Shown here: positions 1 through 8,160 of the stretch, one piece after another
How the letters are laid out: each line of letters starts with the position of its first letter
Position numbering within the stretch: the first letter of the stretch is position 1
NCBI GenBank assembly: GCA_023450335.1
Contig: JAEXHA010000012.1
Location: 1 to 21,978 of the forward strand
DNA: 21,978 nt
Origin: Actinomycetes bacterium
GTDB lineage: Bacteria; Actinomycetota; Actinomycetes; Actinomycetales; Microbacteriaceae
Direction: 5' to 3'
The notes under the pieces: generated by a model
Seen by the model: the letters and a program-made list of their open reading frames with translations, nothing else
The model's database searches: none
What the model was told of the DNA's origin: nothing
Position numbers and translations under genes: made by a program

Positions 1-273
1 CGTCTCCGACCGCCGCTGTCGGCGCGTGCTCTGGCCGCCGAGCGAGCCGGGGCGACAGTCGCCGCGGCCGACGCCGCCGGAGCCGCCGCCGTGATCTCGC
101 TCGTACGCGACCTCGACGACGCGCCGGCTTGGGATGCGGCGGCCCTGAGCCGGGCGCTGGAGCCGCGGGGGGTGCCGCTGGTCACCCGGATGCAGGTGAC
201 GCCCGCCGGCCTCGACGCGGCGGTGCACGCCGTCGCCGCCGCTGCCGCGGTGGGCTCGGGGGCCGGGCGATGA
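1..273 (+). CDS. 2-hydroxyacyl-CoA dehydratase family subunit, C-terminal part (truncated by window edge)
   Basis: The reading frame is open from the first base and ends at TGA 271-273, so only the last 90 or so residues are visible. They contain a Rossmann-like end segment, 'AAAVISLVRDLDDAPAWD', followed by a short helix and a 'GVPLVTRMQV' strand. This resembles the C-terminal substrate-facing part of the HgdB/BcrB-BcrC family (2-hydroxyacyl-CoA dehydratase and benzoyl-CoA reductase subunits). The stop overlaps the ATG of the next gene (ATGA), and that gene belongs to the same family, which fits a two-subunit enzyme. The visible part has no cysteine. The family call rests on the short fragment plus the neighbour, so it is moderate. 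The start and any cluster-binding cysteines lie outside the window. Confidence 0.6.
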   Translation, partial: RLRPPLSARALAAERAGATVAAADAAGAAAVISLVRDLDDAPAWDAAALSRALEPRGVPLVTRMQVTPAGLDAAVHAVAAAAAVGSGAGR

Positions 274-1514
274 GCGCCCGGATGCGGTCGGCCACCGCGG
301 CAACGGCCTTCCAGAAGCAGTGGTTCGCCGACCTGACCGCCGGCGCCCGTGCGGGCGAGCAGATCGCGATCCTCAACGCCGATGCGCCGCACGAGATCTT
401 CCGCGCCCTGAACATCCCGTATGTCGTCAGCCAGTGGTGGGCATCGATCATCGCAGCCAAGCAGGTCGGTCCGCACGCGCTGAGGCTGCTCGCCGAGCGC
501 GGCCTGCCCGACTTCAGCCAGCAGTACGACGCGCTGCCGCTGGGCGAGCAGCTGCTGCCCGAGGCCGAGCGCCCCTGGGGCGGGCTGCCCACCCCGGCCT
601 TCGCCGTCGCTGAACGCAGCGGCGACGTGACGACGAAGATCTTCGAGGAGTGGGGGCGACGCCCGGGCACCGAGACGTTCCTGTTGTCGCGCACCGGTGG
701 TGACCCGGCCCCCGACCGATGGTGGGAACGTGTCGCGCACGAGTGGGAGGGTGTGTTCGGCACCGCGCGACTCGACCTGCTCCAGGCCGAATTCGAAGAG
801 CTCATCGCCTGGCTCGAGCACCGCACCGGTCGCACCCTCGACCGCGACCGGCTCATCGAGATCATGGACCTGGGCAATGCGCAGGCCGCGTGGAACCGAC
901 GCACGCGTGATCTGATCGCCGCGGCGCGACCGACTCCGCTCATGGTCAACGACTCGATCCCGGCGGTCATGGTGCCGCAGTGGCACCGGGGCACGACGTG
1001 GGCGGTCGACGCGGCCCGCACCCTCTACGAAGAGGTCGCCGAACGGGTGGATGCCGGCGCGGCGGTCTGCCCGGATGAGCGCACGCGCCTCATGTGGATC
1101 GGACGCGGATTGTGGTCGGATCTGGACATGTACCGGCGATTCCACGACGAGTTCGGAGCGGTGTTCGTCTGGTCCATGTATCTCGCGATCGCCGCAGACG
1201 GCTATGCGCGCTACGGCGATGACCCGGTGCGGGCACTGGCAGCGCGTTTCGTCGGATTCACCGACCAGCTGTATATGCCGCCGTGGTCGTCGCAGTGGTA
1301 CCTGAAGGAAGCGCTCGCGCACGGCGTCGACGGTGTCGTGCACCTCGTCGCCGACGACACCCCGGGTGCGGGATTCATCACCGAGACGCTCGAGGCCGCC
1401 GGCATCCCGGTCCTCGAGATCCGTGCGAACAACGCCGACGCGCGCTCCAGCCGGGAGGCGGGCATCCCCGACCGCATCGCCACCTTCCTGCGTACCCGCG
1501 TCGCGGGAGCCTGA
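270..1514 (+). CDS. 2-hydroxyacyl-CoA dehydratase / benzoyl-CoA reductase-like subunit, cysteine-poor
   Basis: The product is 414 aa, starting at the ATG that overlaps the previous stop. The N-terminal segment 'NADAPHEIFRALNIPYVV' followed by 'QWWASIIAAKQ' is typical of the PF06050 family. The C-terminal half has the expected 'DGVVHLVADDTPGAGF' and 'GIPVLEIRANNADAR' strands. Classical members bind a [4Fe-4S] cluster through cysteines and either remove water from 2-hydroxyacyl-CoA or reduce aromatic-CoA rings with strongly reducing electrons. This protein has only one cysteine (in 'AAVCPDERT'), and the usual ligand positions are occupied by other residues. It may therefore bind no cluster and have a different, perhaps non-redox, role on a CoA ester. 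An activator ATPase of the HgdC type is not seen here but could lie upstream. The family is fairly certain; the activity is unknown. Confidence 0.72.
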   Translation: MSARMRSATAATAFQKQWFADLTAGARAGEQIAILNADAPHEIFRALNIPYVVSQWWASIIAAKQVGPHALRLLAERGLPDFSQQYDALPLGEQLLPEAERPWGGLPTPAFAVAERSGDVTTKIFEEWGRRPGTETFLLSRTGGDPAPDRWWERVAHEWEGVFGTARLDLLQAEFEELIAWLEHRTGRTLDRDRLIEIMDLGNAQAAWNRRTRDLIAAARPTPLMVNDSIPAVMVPQWHRGTTWAVDAARTLYEEVAERVDAGAAVCPDERTRLMWIGRGLWSDLDMYRRFHDEFGAVFVWSMYLAIAADGYARYGDDPVRALAARFVGFTDQLYMPPWSSQWYLKEALAHGVDGVVHLVADDTPGAGFITETLEAAGIPVLEIRANNADARSSREAGIPDRIATFLRTRVAGA

Positions 1515-1519
1515 GAGGC

Positions 1520-2752
1520 GTGCGCACGCCCGGACCCCGCGGCATCGTCGGTCCCTTCCGCGAACGCAACTTCAGGCTGTACTTCGTCGGGCAGACGGTC
1601 TCGCTCACCGGCACCTGGTTCCAGACTCTCGCCCTGGCGCTGGTCGTGCTCGAGGCGACCGGCAGCGCGCGGGCGCTCAGCGGGGTCACGATCGCGCAGT
1701 TCCTGCCGATGATCGTGCTGAGCATCCCCGCGGGGCGGCTCGCCGACCGCGTCTCCCCCCGCACGGTGCTCCTGTGCACGTCGCTGGTGTCGGCGGCGGT
1801 CGTGGGCATCCTGGCCGTCGTCGTGAGCGCCCCCGACCCCGACCTGCTCGCCGTGTACGCGCTCGTGGGCGTCCTCGGCTGCGCGCAGACGTTCGAGCGG
1901 GTCGCGGCGCAGGCCATCATCTTCGAGCTCGCCGGTCCCCGTGAACTGACGACCGCCGTGGCCCTCAGCACGATCACGATCGGGGTGTCCCGGTCGATCG
2001 GCCCGGGCCTGGCCGGCATCGTGTTCCAGGCGTTCGGCCCCGTCACGGGCATGATCGTCAACGCGGCCTCGTTCCTCGTGGTGTTCGCCACGCTGGTGCT
2101 CATCCGCCCGCGTCGGCTGTACCCGCGCACCCTGATCACCGAGACGCCCGGCGTCACACCCCCGCGGATATGGGCCGACCGCTCCATCGCGACCCTGCTG
2201 ATCGTCAACGTCGTGATCGCGCTGCTGGCCATGAACTTCCTCGTGACGCTGACCTCGGTGGTCACGATCGACTTCTCCGCCGACGCGACGGCCGTCGGCG
2301 CAGCGCACGCGCTGAACGCCATCGGGGGCATCGTCGGAGGCATCGTCGCGGCGGCCCTGCCGCGCGTGTCTGCGCGCTCGCTGGCGCTGGCTCTGGTGGC
2401 GTTCGGGGTGTCCGTCCTGCTCAACGCCGCCGCGCCCACGCTCCTGTGGTTCCTGATCGCGGCGCCCCTGCTGGGCGTGGGCATCGGCTACTACAACGGG
2501 GTGCTCAACGCGGCGGCGCAGGCCTCGGTGCCGCCCGAGCGCATCGGGCGCCTCATGTCGCTGGTCAACATCGGCAACTACGGCATGGTGCCCTTCGGTG
2601 CGTTGGCGCTCGGATGGATCATCGATCTGTCGTCAGGCCGACTCGCTCTCGCGGTCGGCGGTGTGACCGCGCTGATCATGGCTGCGTTCGTGCGCTGGCG
2701 ACTGCGCGACGAACCGGCCCGAGACGAACCTCCCGCGCACGAGAGAAATTGA
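1520..2752 (+). CDS. MFS transporter, EntS-like (MFS_3) exporter family
   Basis: The product is 410 aa from a GTG start five bases after the upstream stop. No ATG lies near the conserved N-terminus, and the family opening 'PFRERNFRLYFVGQTVSLTGTW' (given in part) begins about 12 residues in, so the GTG is the most likely start. A GGGAG about 10 bases upstream could serve as ribosome-binding site. About twelve hydrophobic segments are visible, and the loop 'GRLADRVSPRTVLL' after TM2 matches MFS motif A. EntS-like proteins export small molecules such as siderophores or toxic metabolites. The tight spacing suggests co-transcription with the dehydratase-like subunits, so it may export a product or toxic intermediate of that pathway. 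The substrate is unknown. Confidence 0.85.
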   Translation: MRTPGPRGIVGPFRERNFRLYFVGQTVSLTGTWFQTLALALVVLEATGSARALSGVTIAQFLPMIVLSIPAGRLADRVSPRTVLLCTSLVSAAVVGILAVVVSAPDPDLLAVYALVGVLGCAQTFERVAAQAIIFELAGPRELTTAVALSTITIGVSRSIGPGLAGIVFQAFGPVTGMIVNAASFLVVFATLVLIRPRRLYPRTLITETPGVTPPRIWADRSIATLLIVNVVIALLAMNFLVTLTSVVTIDFSADATAVGAAHALNAIGGIVGGIVAAALPRVSARSLALALVAFGVSVLLNAAAPTLLWFLIAAPLLGVGIGYYNGVLNAAAQASVPPERIGRLMSLVNIGNYGMVPFGALALGWIIDLSSGRLALAVGGVTALIMAAFVRWRLRDEPARDEPPAHERN

Positions 2753-2789
2753 CGTGAGTCGGCACGGTCGTCATGATCGATGTCATGAC
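2749..2789 (+). promoter_or_regulatory. Predicted promoter with overlapping 20-bp operator palindrome upstream of the HtaA-domain gene
   Basis: TTGACG (2749-2754) and CATGAT (2772-2777) are separated by 17 bases, a good sigma-70-like promoter. Transcription would begin near 2784-2785, exactly at the ATG at 2785, which predicts a leaderless mRNA. A perfect inverted repeat, GTCATGA-TCGATG-TCATGAC (2770-2789), covers the -10 and the start codon, a good position for a repressor. The PaaX-family gene downstream is one candidate repressor; this is inference. Confidence 0.5.
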
Positions 2790-3324
2790 TGGGCCGTCCG
2801 ATACTCCGACTGCGGACCCGTCCGACACTCCGCCCGCCGCGCCGACCGGGGGCCTGGTGGCCGGCCTCTACTGGGGCGTGCGGTCGAGTTTCGTCGACTA
2901 CATCGCCGCAAGCCCGGACGGCACGATCAGCGGCGATGACGGCGTCGAATCCGACGGGCAGGGCCAGTTCCGCTTCCCGCTGGGCGACACCGACGTCGAC
3001 GGCGTCGCCGTCTTCCGGGGAGCGCTGCGGTTCACAGCGCACTTCGGGGCCCTCGACGTCGAGCTGGCGCGCCCGCGCGTCGACCTGGCATCCGGATCGC
3101 TCATCGTCGAGGTGCGCGGCCGCCCGTGCGAGGTCGCCGCACTCACTCCGACGACGCCGGTGACGGTGGGCGAGTGGGTCGTCTGGCCCCCCATCCCCGC
3201 GACGCTCACCGCGGCCGGGGCGGCCGTGTTCGGCGACGTGTACGCACCGGGGGAGGCGCTCGACGAACTGCGCCTCGCCGTGCCGCGGGCAGCCGTGGCC
3301 GGATGGGCGATGATGGCGTCATGA
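2785..3324 (+). CDS. HtaA-domain haem-binding protein, no signal peptide
   Basis: The single domain resembles the conserved region of corynebacterial HtaA haem-binding proteins. It opens with 'LYWGVRSSFVDYI', has a central 'LRFTAHFGALDVELARPRV' and ends with 'DVYAPGEALDELRLAVP'. The Tyr of 'VDYI', the His of 'TAHFG' and the Tyr of 'DVYAPG' match positions that bind haem in HtaA. Known HtaA proteins are secreted or membrane-anchored and take part in haem uptake. This one has neither a signal peptide nor a C-terminal anchor, so it is probably cytoplasmic. The start is placed at ATG 2785, just downstream of the predicted promoter; the in-frame ATG at 2773 would fall inside the -10 element and is the alternative. 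The stop overlaps the PaaX-like start (ATGA), so the two are coupled. It may buffer or deliver haem to the P450s in this island (inference). Confidence 0.7.
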   Translation: MTGPSDTPTADPSDTPPAAPTGGLVAGLYWGVRSSFVDYIAASPDGTISGDDGVESDGQGQFRFPLGDTDVDGVAVFRGALRFTAHFGALDVELARPRVDLASGSLIVEVRGRPCEVAALTPTTPVTVGEWVVWPPIPATLTAAGAAVFGDVYAPGEALDELRLAVPRAAVAGWAMMAS

Positions 3325-4268
3325 CCGCAGAGGACGTCGACCTCACCTCCCCGCACCCGCGCACTCGCCGACTGCCGCGTCCCCACTCCGCGTCGGGACC
3401 CCAGCACCTGCTCATCACGCTGCTGGGCGACTACTGGTTCGCCCGCGACGAGTTGCTGCCGTCGGCGGCACTGGTCGATCTGCTCGCCGAGTTCGGGGCC
3501 AACGAGAACGCGGCACGGCAGGCCATGCGGCGCCTCAACCAGCGCGGACTTCTCGCGCAGGGCAAGCAGGGCCGCACGACGTCCTACGGCATCCCCGCGG
3601 CGATCGTGGCCGGTCAGCGGGTGCGTCTGGCGCGGGCCCTCACCTTCGGCGCCGATTTCGAGGACTGGGACCGGCGCTGGACGATGGTGTCGTTCTCGAT
3701 CCCCGAGGCCGAACGCGACGTGCGGCGGCTGCTGCGCAACGGTCTGCGGAACATGGCCTTCGGAGATCTGCAGGACGGGCTGTGGATCACACCGCACGAC
3801 CGCCGCGAAGACGCGATGCTGCTGCTGGACGAGCTCGGCGTGCGGCAGGGGCACGTGATGCGTGCGGAATGGGAGCTTCGCGCCGGTGACGCCGCGTCCA
3901 TCGCCGCGGCGTTCGAACTGGACGACCTCGGCGCGGCCTACACCGCGTTCGCCGCCGAGTACGAGCCGCTGCTGCGCTGGGCAGCCGGCGAGGTCGATCC
4001 GCGCGAGGCCCTGCAGGTGCGCACGAAGCTCACCAACGACTGGCTGGCCTTCCGGCTGATCGACCCGGAGCTGCCCACCCCGCTCCTGCCGGACGCCTGG
4101 CCGCGGCGGAAAGCCCGGGAGTCGTTCCGCCGGCTCTACGACCTGCTCGGGCCGGCCGCGGCGGCACACGTGCGTGAGATCGTGGCCGAGTACGACGCGG
4201 GCCTGTCGCGCATCGTGTCGTTCCACAAGACCGGCCCATCGGATGCCGGACCGCCGCAAAACGGTTGA
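3321..4268 (+). CDS. PaaX-family transcriptional repressor
   Basis: The product is 315 aa, the usual PaaX length. The N-terminal winged helix (about residues 25-100) includes the family hallmark 'LLGDYWF' and the segment 'NENAARQAMRRLNQRGLL', the likely DNA-recognition helix. The central and C-terminal regions 'RWTMVSFSIPEAERDVRRLLR', 'GDLQDGLWITPHD' and 'EYEPLLRW' match the PaaX core and C-terminal domains. PaaX represses phenylacetate catabolism and is released by phenylacetyl-CoA; relatives sense other aryl-CoA esters. The start is the ATG overlapping the HtaA stop. Its own stop codon lies inside the -35 box of the next promoter. Likely targets are that promoter and the 2749-2789 promoter. 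Its real effector is unknown. Confidence 0.88.
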   Translation: MTAEDVDLTSPHPRTRRLPRPHSASGPQHLLITLLGDYWFARDELLPSAALVDLLAEFGANENAARQAMRRLNQRGLLAQGKQGRTTSYGIPAAIVAGQRVRLARALTFGADFEDWDRRWTMVSFSIPEAERDVRRLLRNGLRNMAFGDLQDGLWITPHDRREDAMLLLDELGVRQGHVMRAEWELRAGDAASIAAAFELDDLGAAYTAFAAEYEPLLRWAAGEVDPREALQVRTKLTNDWLAFRLIDPELPTPLLPDAWPRRKARESFRRLYDLLGPAAAAHVREIVAEYDAGLSRIVSFHKTGPSDAGPPQNG

Positions 4269-4301
4269 CTTCTCAAGTGACGGGCGTTTACAGTCCTGTA
4301 A
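4265..4301 (+). promoter_or_regulatory. Promoter and operator palindrome of the solute-binding protein gene
   Basis: TTGACT (4265-4270) and TACAGT (4289-4294) are spaced by 18 bases. A perfect inverted repeat TTACAG-TC-CTGTAA (4288-4301) lies over the -10 and the predicted transcription start, which is where a repressor would bind. The -35 overlaps the stop codon of the PaaX-family gene. The leader to the ATG at 4337 is about 35 bases and carries GGAG six bases before the start. Confidence 0.55.
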
Positions 4302-4336
4302 GGCAACTGCCCTCACCACAGACAACGGAGTCACTT

Positions 4337-5374
4337 ATGAGGCGTTCACGCTCACTACTCGCGTTCGCGGCCGCGGCCGCGACAGCTCTCGTCCTGGCCG
4401 GCTGTGCCGGGGACGACGCAGCGGCACCCGGGGACGACGAGGTCGTCGAGACCGGCGACCTCGACGCGCTCATCGCCGCCGCACAGGAGGAGGGTGAGGT
4501 GGTGTTCTACCTCACCCCGCCCGAGGCGACGGGGCAGGCGCTGGCCGATGCGTTCTTCGAGGAGTACGACATCGAGGCGACCTTCGTCCGGTTGACGGGC
4601 GGCGAACTGTCGAGTCGGTTCAGTGCCGAGGTCGAGGCCGGAGCGCCGGTGGCCGACCTGGTCCTGCCCAGCTACGACCAGTTCATCGACGAAGGGCTGG
4701 CCGCCGGCTGGCTCACCGGACTCGACGAGGGCGGCGTGCCGGCGTTCGAGGACTTCCCCGAGGAGGGAAAGCTCGACGGGGGGATCGCCATCGTGCAGTT
4801 CTCGCCCAGCGCCCTGTCGTGGAACACCGACGCCCTCGGCGACCTGCCGGTGCCGGACTCGTTCGACGACCTCGCCGACCCCCAGTACGCCGGCAAGCTG
4901 CTGCTCACCGACCCGACGTCGTCGCAGGCGTACATCCAGTTCTGGACGCTCATCATGGACGAGTACGGCCTCGAGACCGTGCAGGCGATCGCCGACAACC
5001 GGGTGCGGCTCTACAACTCGGTCGTCCCGATGACCGAGGCGCTGGCCGCCGGGGAGGGTGCGGCCACCGGCCCGAACGTGAGTGCGGTCGTCGCCGGCGC
5101 AGCCAAGAACGGCGCACCGGTCGAGTTCGCGCTGCCGGACCTGACCACCGGCCCCGAGATCGTCATGGCGCTGACCACGGAGGCGGCGCACCCGAACGCC
5201 GCGCGACTGTTCGCGAACTTCGTGCTCAGCGAGAAGGCGCAGGAGATCATCAACGGCGTCCCCGGCAACCTCTCGGCGTTCGACTACGACCAGATGCCTG
5301 CCGACTATGTGCGGGTCGACCGTGACTCGGCGCTGAAGAACGAAGAGGTCATCCTCGACGCGTTCGGTCTGTAG
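4337..5374 (+). CDS. ABC transporter substrate-binding lipoprotein, ferric/organic-ion type
   Basis: The product is 345 aa. A signal peptide (residues 1-22) ends in the lipobox LAGC with Cys23 as the lipid anchor, so it acts on the outer face of the membrane. The fold signals 'EGEVVFYLTPPEATG', 'ADLVLPSYDQFIDEG' and 'DPQYAGKLLLTDPTSSQ' match the FbpA/AfuA group of periplasmic-type binding proteins. Its partners are the two-domain permease and ATPase encoded convergently at 6969-9915. In true ferric-binding proteins an 'NYY' tyrosine pair near the hinge holds iron; here the matching segment reads 'GPNVSAVVAG' (residues 245-254). The ligand is therefore probably not ferric iron but a small organic acid or phosphorylated compound (inference). 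The gene has its own promoter, a GGAG ribosome-binding site and a strong terminator. Confidence 0.87.
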   Translation: MRRSRSLLAFAAAAATALVLAGCAGDDAAAPGDDEVVETGDLDALIAAAQEEGEVVFYLTPPEATGQALADAFFEEYDIEATFVRLTGGELSSRFSAEVEAGAPVADLVLPSYDQFIDEGLAAGWLTGLDEGGVPAFEDFPEEGKLDGGIAIVQFSPSALSWNTDALGDLPVPDSFDDLADPQYAGKLLLTDPTSSQAYIQFWTLIMDEYGLETVQAIADNRVRLYNSVVPMTEALAAGEGAATGPNVSAVVAGAAKNGAPVEFALPDLTTGPEIVMALTTEAAHPNAARLFANFVLSEKAQEIINGVPGNLSAFDYDQMPADYVRVDRDSALKNEEVILDAFGL

Positions 5375-5384
5375 GACATCGGAG

Positions 5385-5421
5385 GGATGCCGGTGGCCCC
5401 GGCCGAGAGCCACCGGCATCC
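5385..5421. terminator. Bidirectional terminator hairpin between converging genes
   Basis: A perfect 13-bp inverted repeat, GGATGCCGGTGGC at 5385-5397 and its complement at 5409-5421, encloses an 11-base loop. It starts ten bases after the binding-protein stop and lies immediately beyond the end of the converging minus-strand unit, so it can end both transcripts. There is no long T run on either side, which is common in GC-rich actinobacteria. Confidence 0.8.
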
Positions 5422-5422
5422 G

Positions 5423-5770
5423 TCATTCGGGGAAGACCTCGTCGCCGTCGACGCGGAAGGTCGTGGCCAGGCCGGCAGCCGCCGAGGCATCGCGCAGGTA
5501 GGCGACGCTCCATCGGCAGCTCGATGGCGAAGTGCCCAGCGAATGGAAGATCGGCACGCCCCGGTACACCTCGACGCCCTTGAGGATGTGCGTGTGGCGT
5601 CCGATGACGAGGTCGGCCCCGGCATCCACCGCGGCGTGACCGGCGATGCGCTGGTAATCGGCGAGGTCCGCGAAGGAGAAGTGCAGCCCCCAGTGCATCG
5701 ACACGATGACCGCGTCCGCCTGCGCGCGCCGCGACGATGTCGGCACGTCGGCATAGCGGGGCCGACTCAT
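5423..5770 (-). pseudogene. Remnant of a CapA-family (poly-gamma-glutamate synthesis-like) protein
   Basis: The 115-codon frame starts with an ATG overlapping the upstream P450 stop (ATGA). It encodes only the C-terminal metallophosphatase-like part of a CapA protein: 'ADAVIVSMHWG', then 'AVDAGADLVIGRHTHILKGV' and 'VPIFHSLG'. CapA proteins are usually about 350 aa or more, so most of the N-terminal part is missing. After 'HSLG' the frame becomes 'TSPSSCRWS', but inserting one base near 5533 would restore 'NFAIELPME', the expected continuation. The final 'YLRDASAAAGL...FRVDGDEVFPE' looks like a genuine C-terminus back in the first frame. A one-base loss plus an internal deletion best explain this. 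It is probably non-functional, although still translationally coupled to the P450. Confidence 0.68.
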
Positions 5771-6968
5771 GCGCGGACGAAGTCGAGCGGCACCGAGCGC
5801 GTGCCCCACTCCGCCCAGATGGCCATCTCCGGCTCGCCCGTCAGCGCCCACGAGGACGAGCGGGCGAGCGCCTCCTCGAGGGTGATGCGCATCATCATCC
5901 GTGCCAGGGGAGCTCCGGGGCAGCTGTGGGTGCCGCGCCCGAACGCGATGTGCCGCTGGATGTTCTCCCGGTTCAGGATGAAGCGCTCGCCGTCGGGGAA
6001 CACCTTCTCGTCGCGGTTGGCCGAGGTGTACACGAGGGCGATCGGGTCGTCCTTGCGGATCAGCTGCCCCGACAGCACCACGTCCTCGCGGGCGGTGCGT
6101 GCCATCCCGCGGTACGGGGAATACAGGCGCAGCAGTTCCTCGACGGCGGCGGGGATGAGCGCCGGGTCGCCACGCAGCAGATCCTGCAGGTCGCGGTCGT
6201 GGCTCAGGTGCACGAACATGTTCCCGATGAACACGCTCGGGGCCACCATGCCGGTCACGATCAGCTGGCGTACGCACCCGAGCACGAGGTCCGGCGGCAG
6301 CGGAGCGCCGTCATGCTCGGCGGCGAGCAGGCCCGCCGTGAGGTCGGACTCGGGGTCGTAGTCGCCGGCGCGGCGCTCATCGATGATGTTCTGTGCGATC
6401 GCGTACAGTTCTCCGCTGAGCGACTTGACGGTGTCGTGATCGAGCACCTGGATCGCGTCGACGTAGGTGCCCGAGACGCGCTTGATCAGCTCGCTCGTCT
6501 CGGTGGTCAGGTTGAAGAAATGCGCGAACACGTGTGCGGGGAACTTGTGCGCGTACTGCTTGCACACGTCGATCCAGCGCTCCTCGAGCAGTGGGTCCAG
6601 GAGCACGACCGCGGCCTCGCGCACAAGGGGTTCGAGCTCGCGCATGCGCGGGGGAGTGAAGAACTTGTTGATCACCCGGCGGTACGCCGTGTGCTCGGGC
6701 GGGTCGAGATGCAGCGGCGGGCGCACGCCGGTGAATGCGAACTTCGGGATCGCGTTCTGCTTGCGGGTCGTGAAGTGCTCGATGTCGGTGATGACCGACA
6801 GCACTTCGTCGTAGCCGACCGCGGCCCAGAAGCCGTCGTACTCCTGACTGCGGGCGATGCCGCCGTGTCGGGAGCGCAGCTGCAGGAACTCCTCGTGCGC
6901 GCTCGTGAAGGATTCGCCCGGTCGAACCGGGTCGAAATCGTGGTCATCGCGGCGGGTGTCGATGATGG

Positions 6969-6972
<4 letters not shown>
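5767..6972 (-). CDS. Cytochrome P450 lacking the I-helix acid-alcohol pair
   Basis: The product is 401 aa, typical for a soluble bacterial P450. The haem-binding loop FGRGTHSCPG gives Cys351 as thiolate ligand. The ExxR motif is Glu279-Arg282, and 'ALVYTSANRD' is the usual segment before the meander. The I helix reads 'VTGMVAPSVF' (residues 239-248) where most P450s have AG-x-(D/E)-T-T, so both the acid and the proton-delivering threonine are absent. P450s of this sort may rely on substrate groups or peroxide to activate oxygen. The ATG overlaps the ABC ATPase stop (ATGA), tying its synthesis to the importer. It is a paralogue of the P450 at 9985-11232, sharing GMVAP, 'RLY-S/T-PYRG' and the haem-loop surroundings. 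Its substrate is unknown. Confidence 0.93.
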
Positions 6973-8159
<1,187 letters not shown>

Positions 8160-8160
8160 G

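Noticed and set aside
129..269. Upstream extension of the dehydratase-like subunit
   Set aside because: It is a shifted-frame overlap with the preceding gene and has a Gly/Arg-rich composition; the family N-terminus starts after 270.
1211..2484. Long minus-strand frames opposite the MFS gene
   Set aside because: Arg/Asp/His-rich low-complexity translations without domain motifs, opposite a clear membrane protein; typical GC-rich shadow frames.
2898..4334. A 478-codon minus-strand frame opposite HtaA and PaaX genes
   Set aside because: No recognisable domain, whereas the plus strand has two clear families with coupled start/stop.
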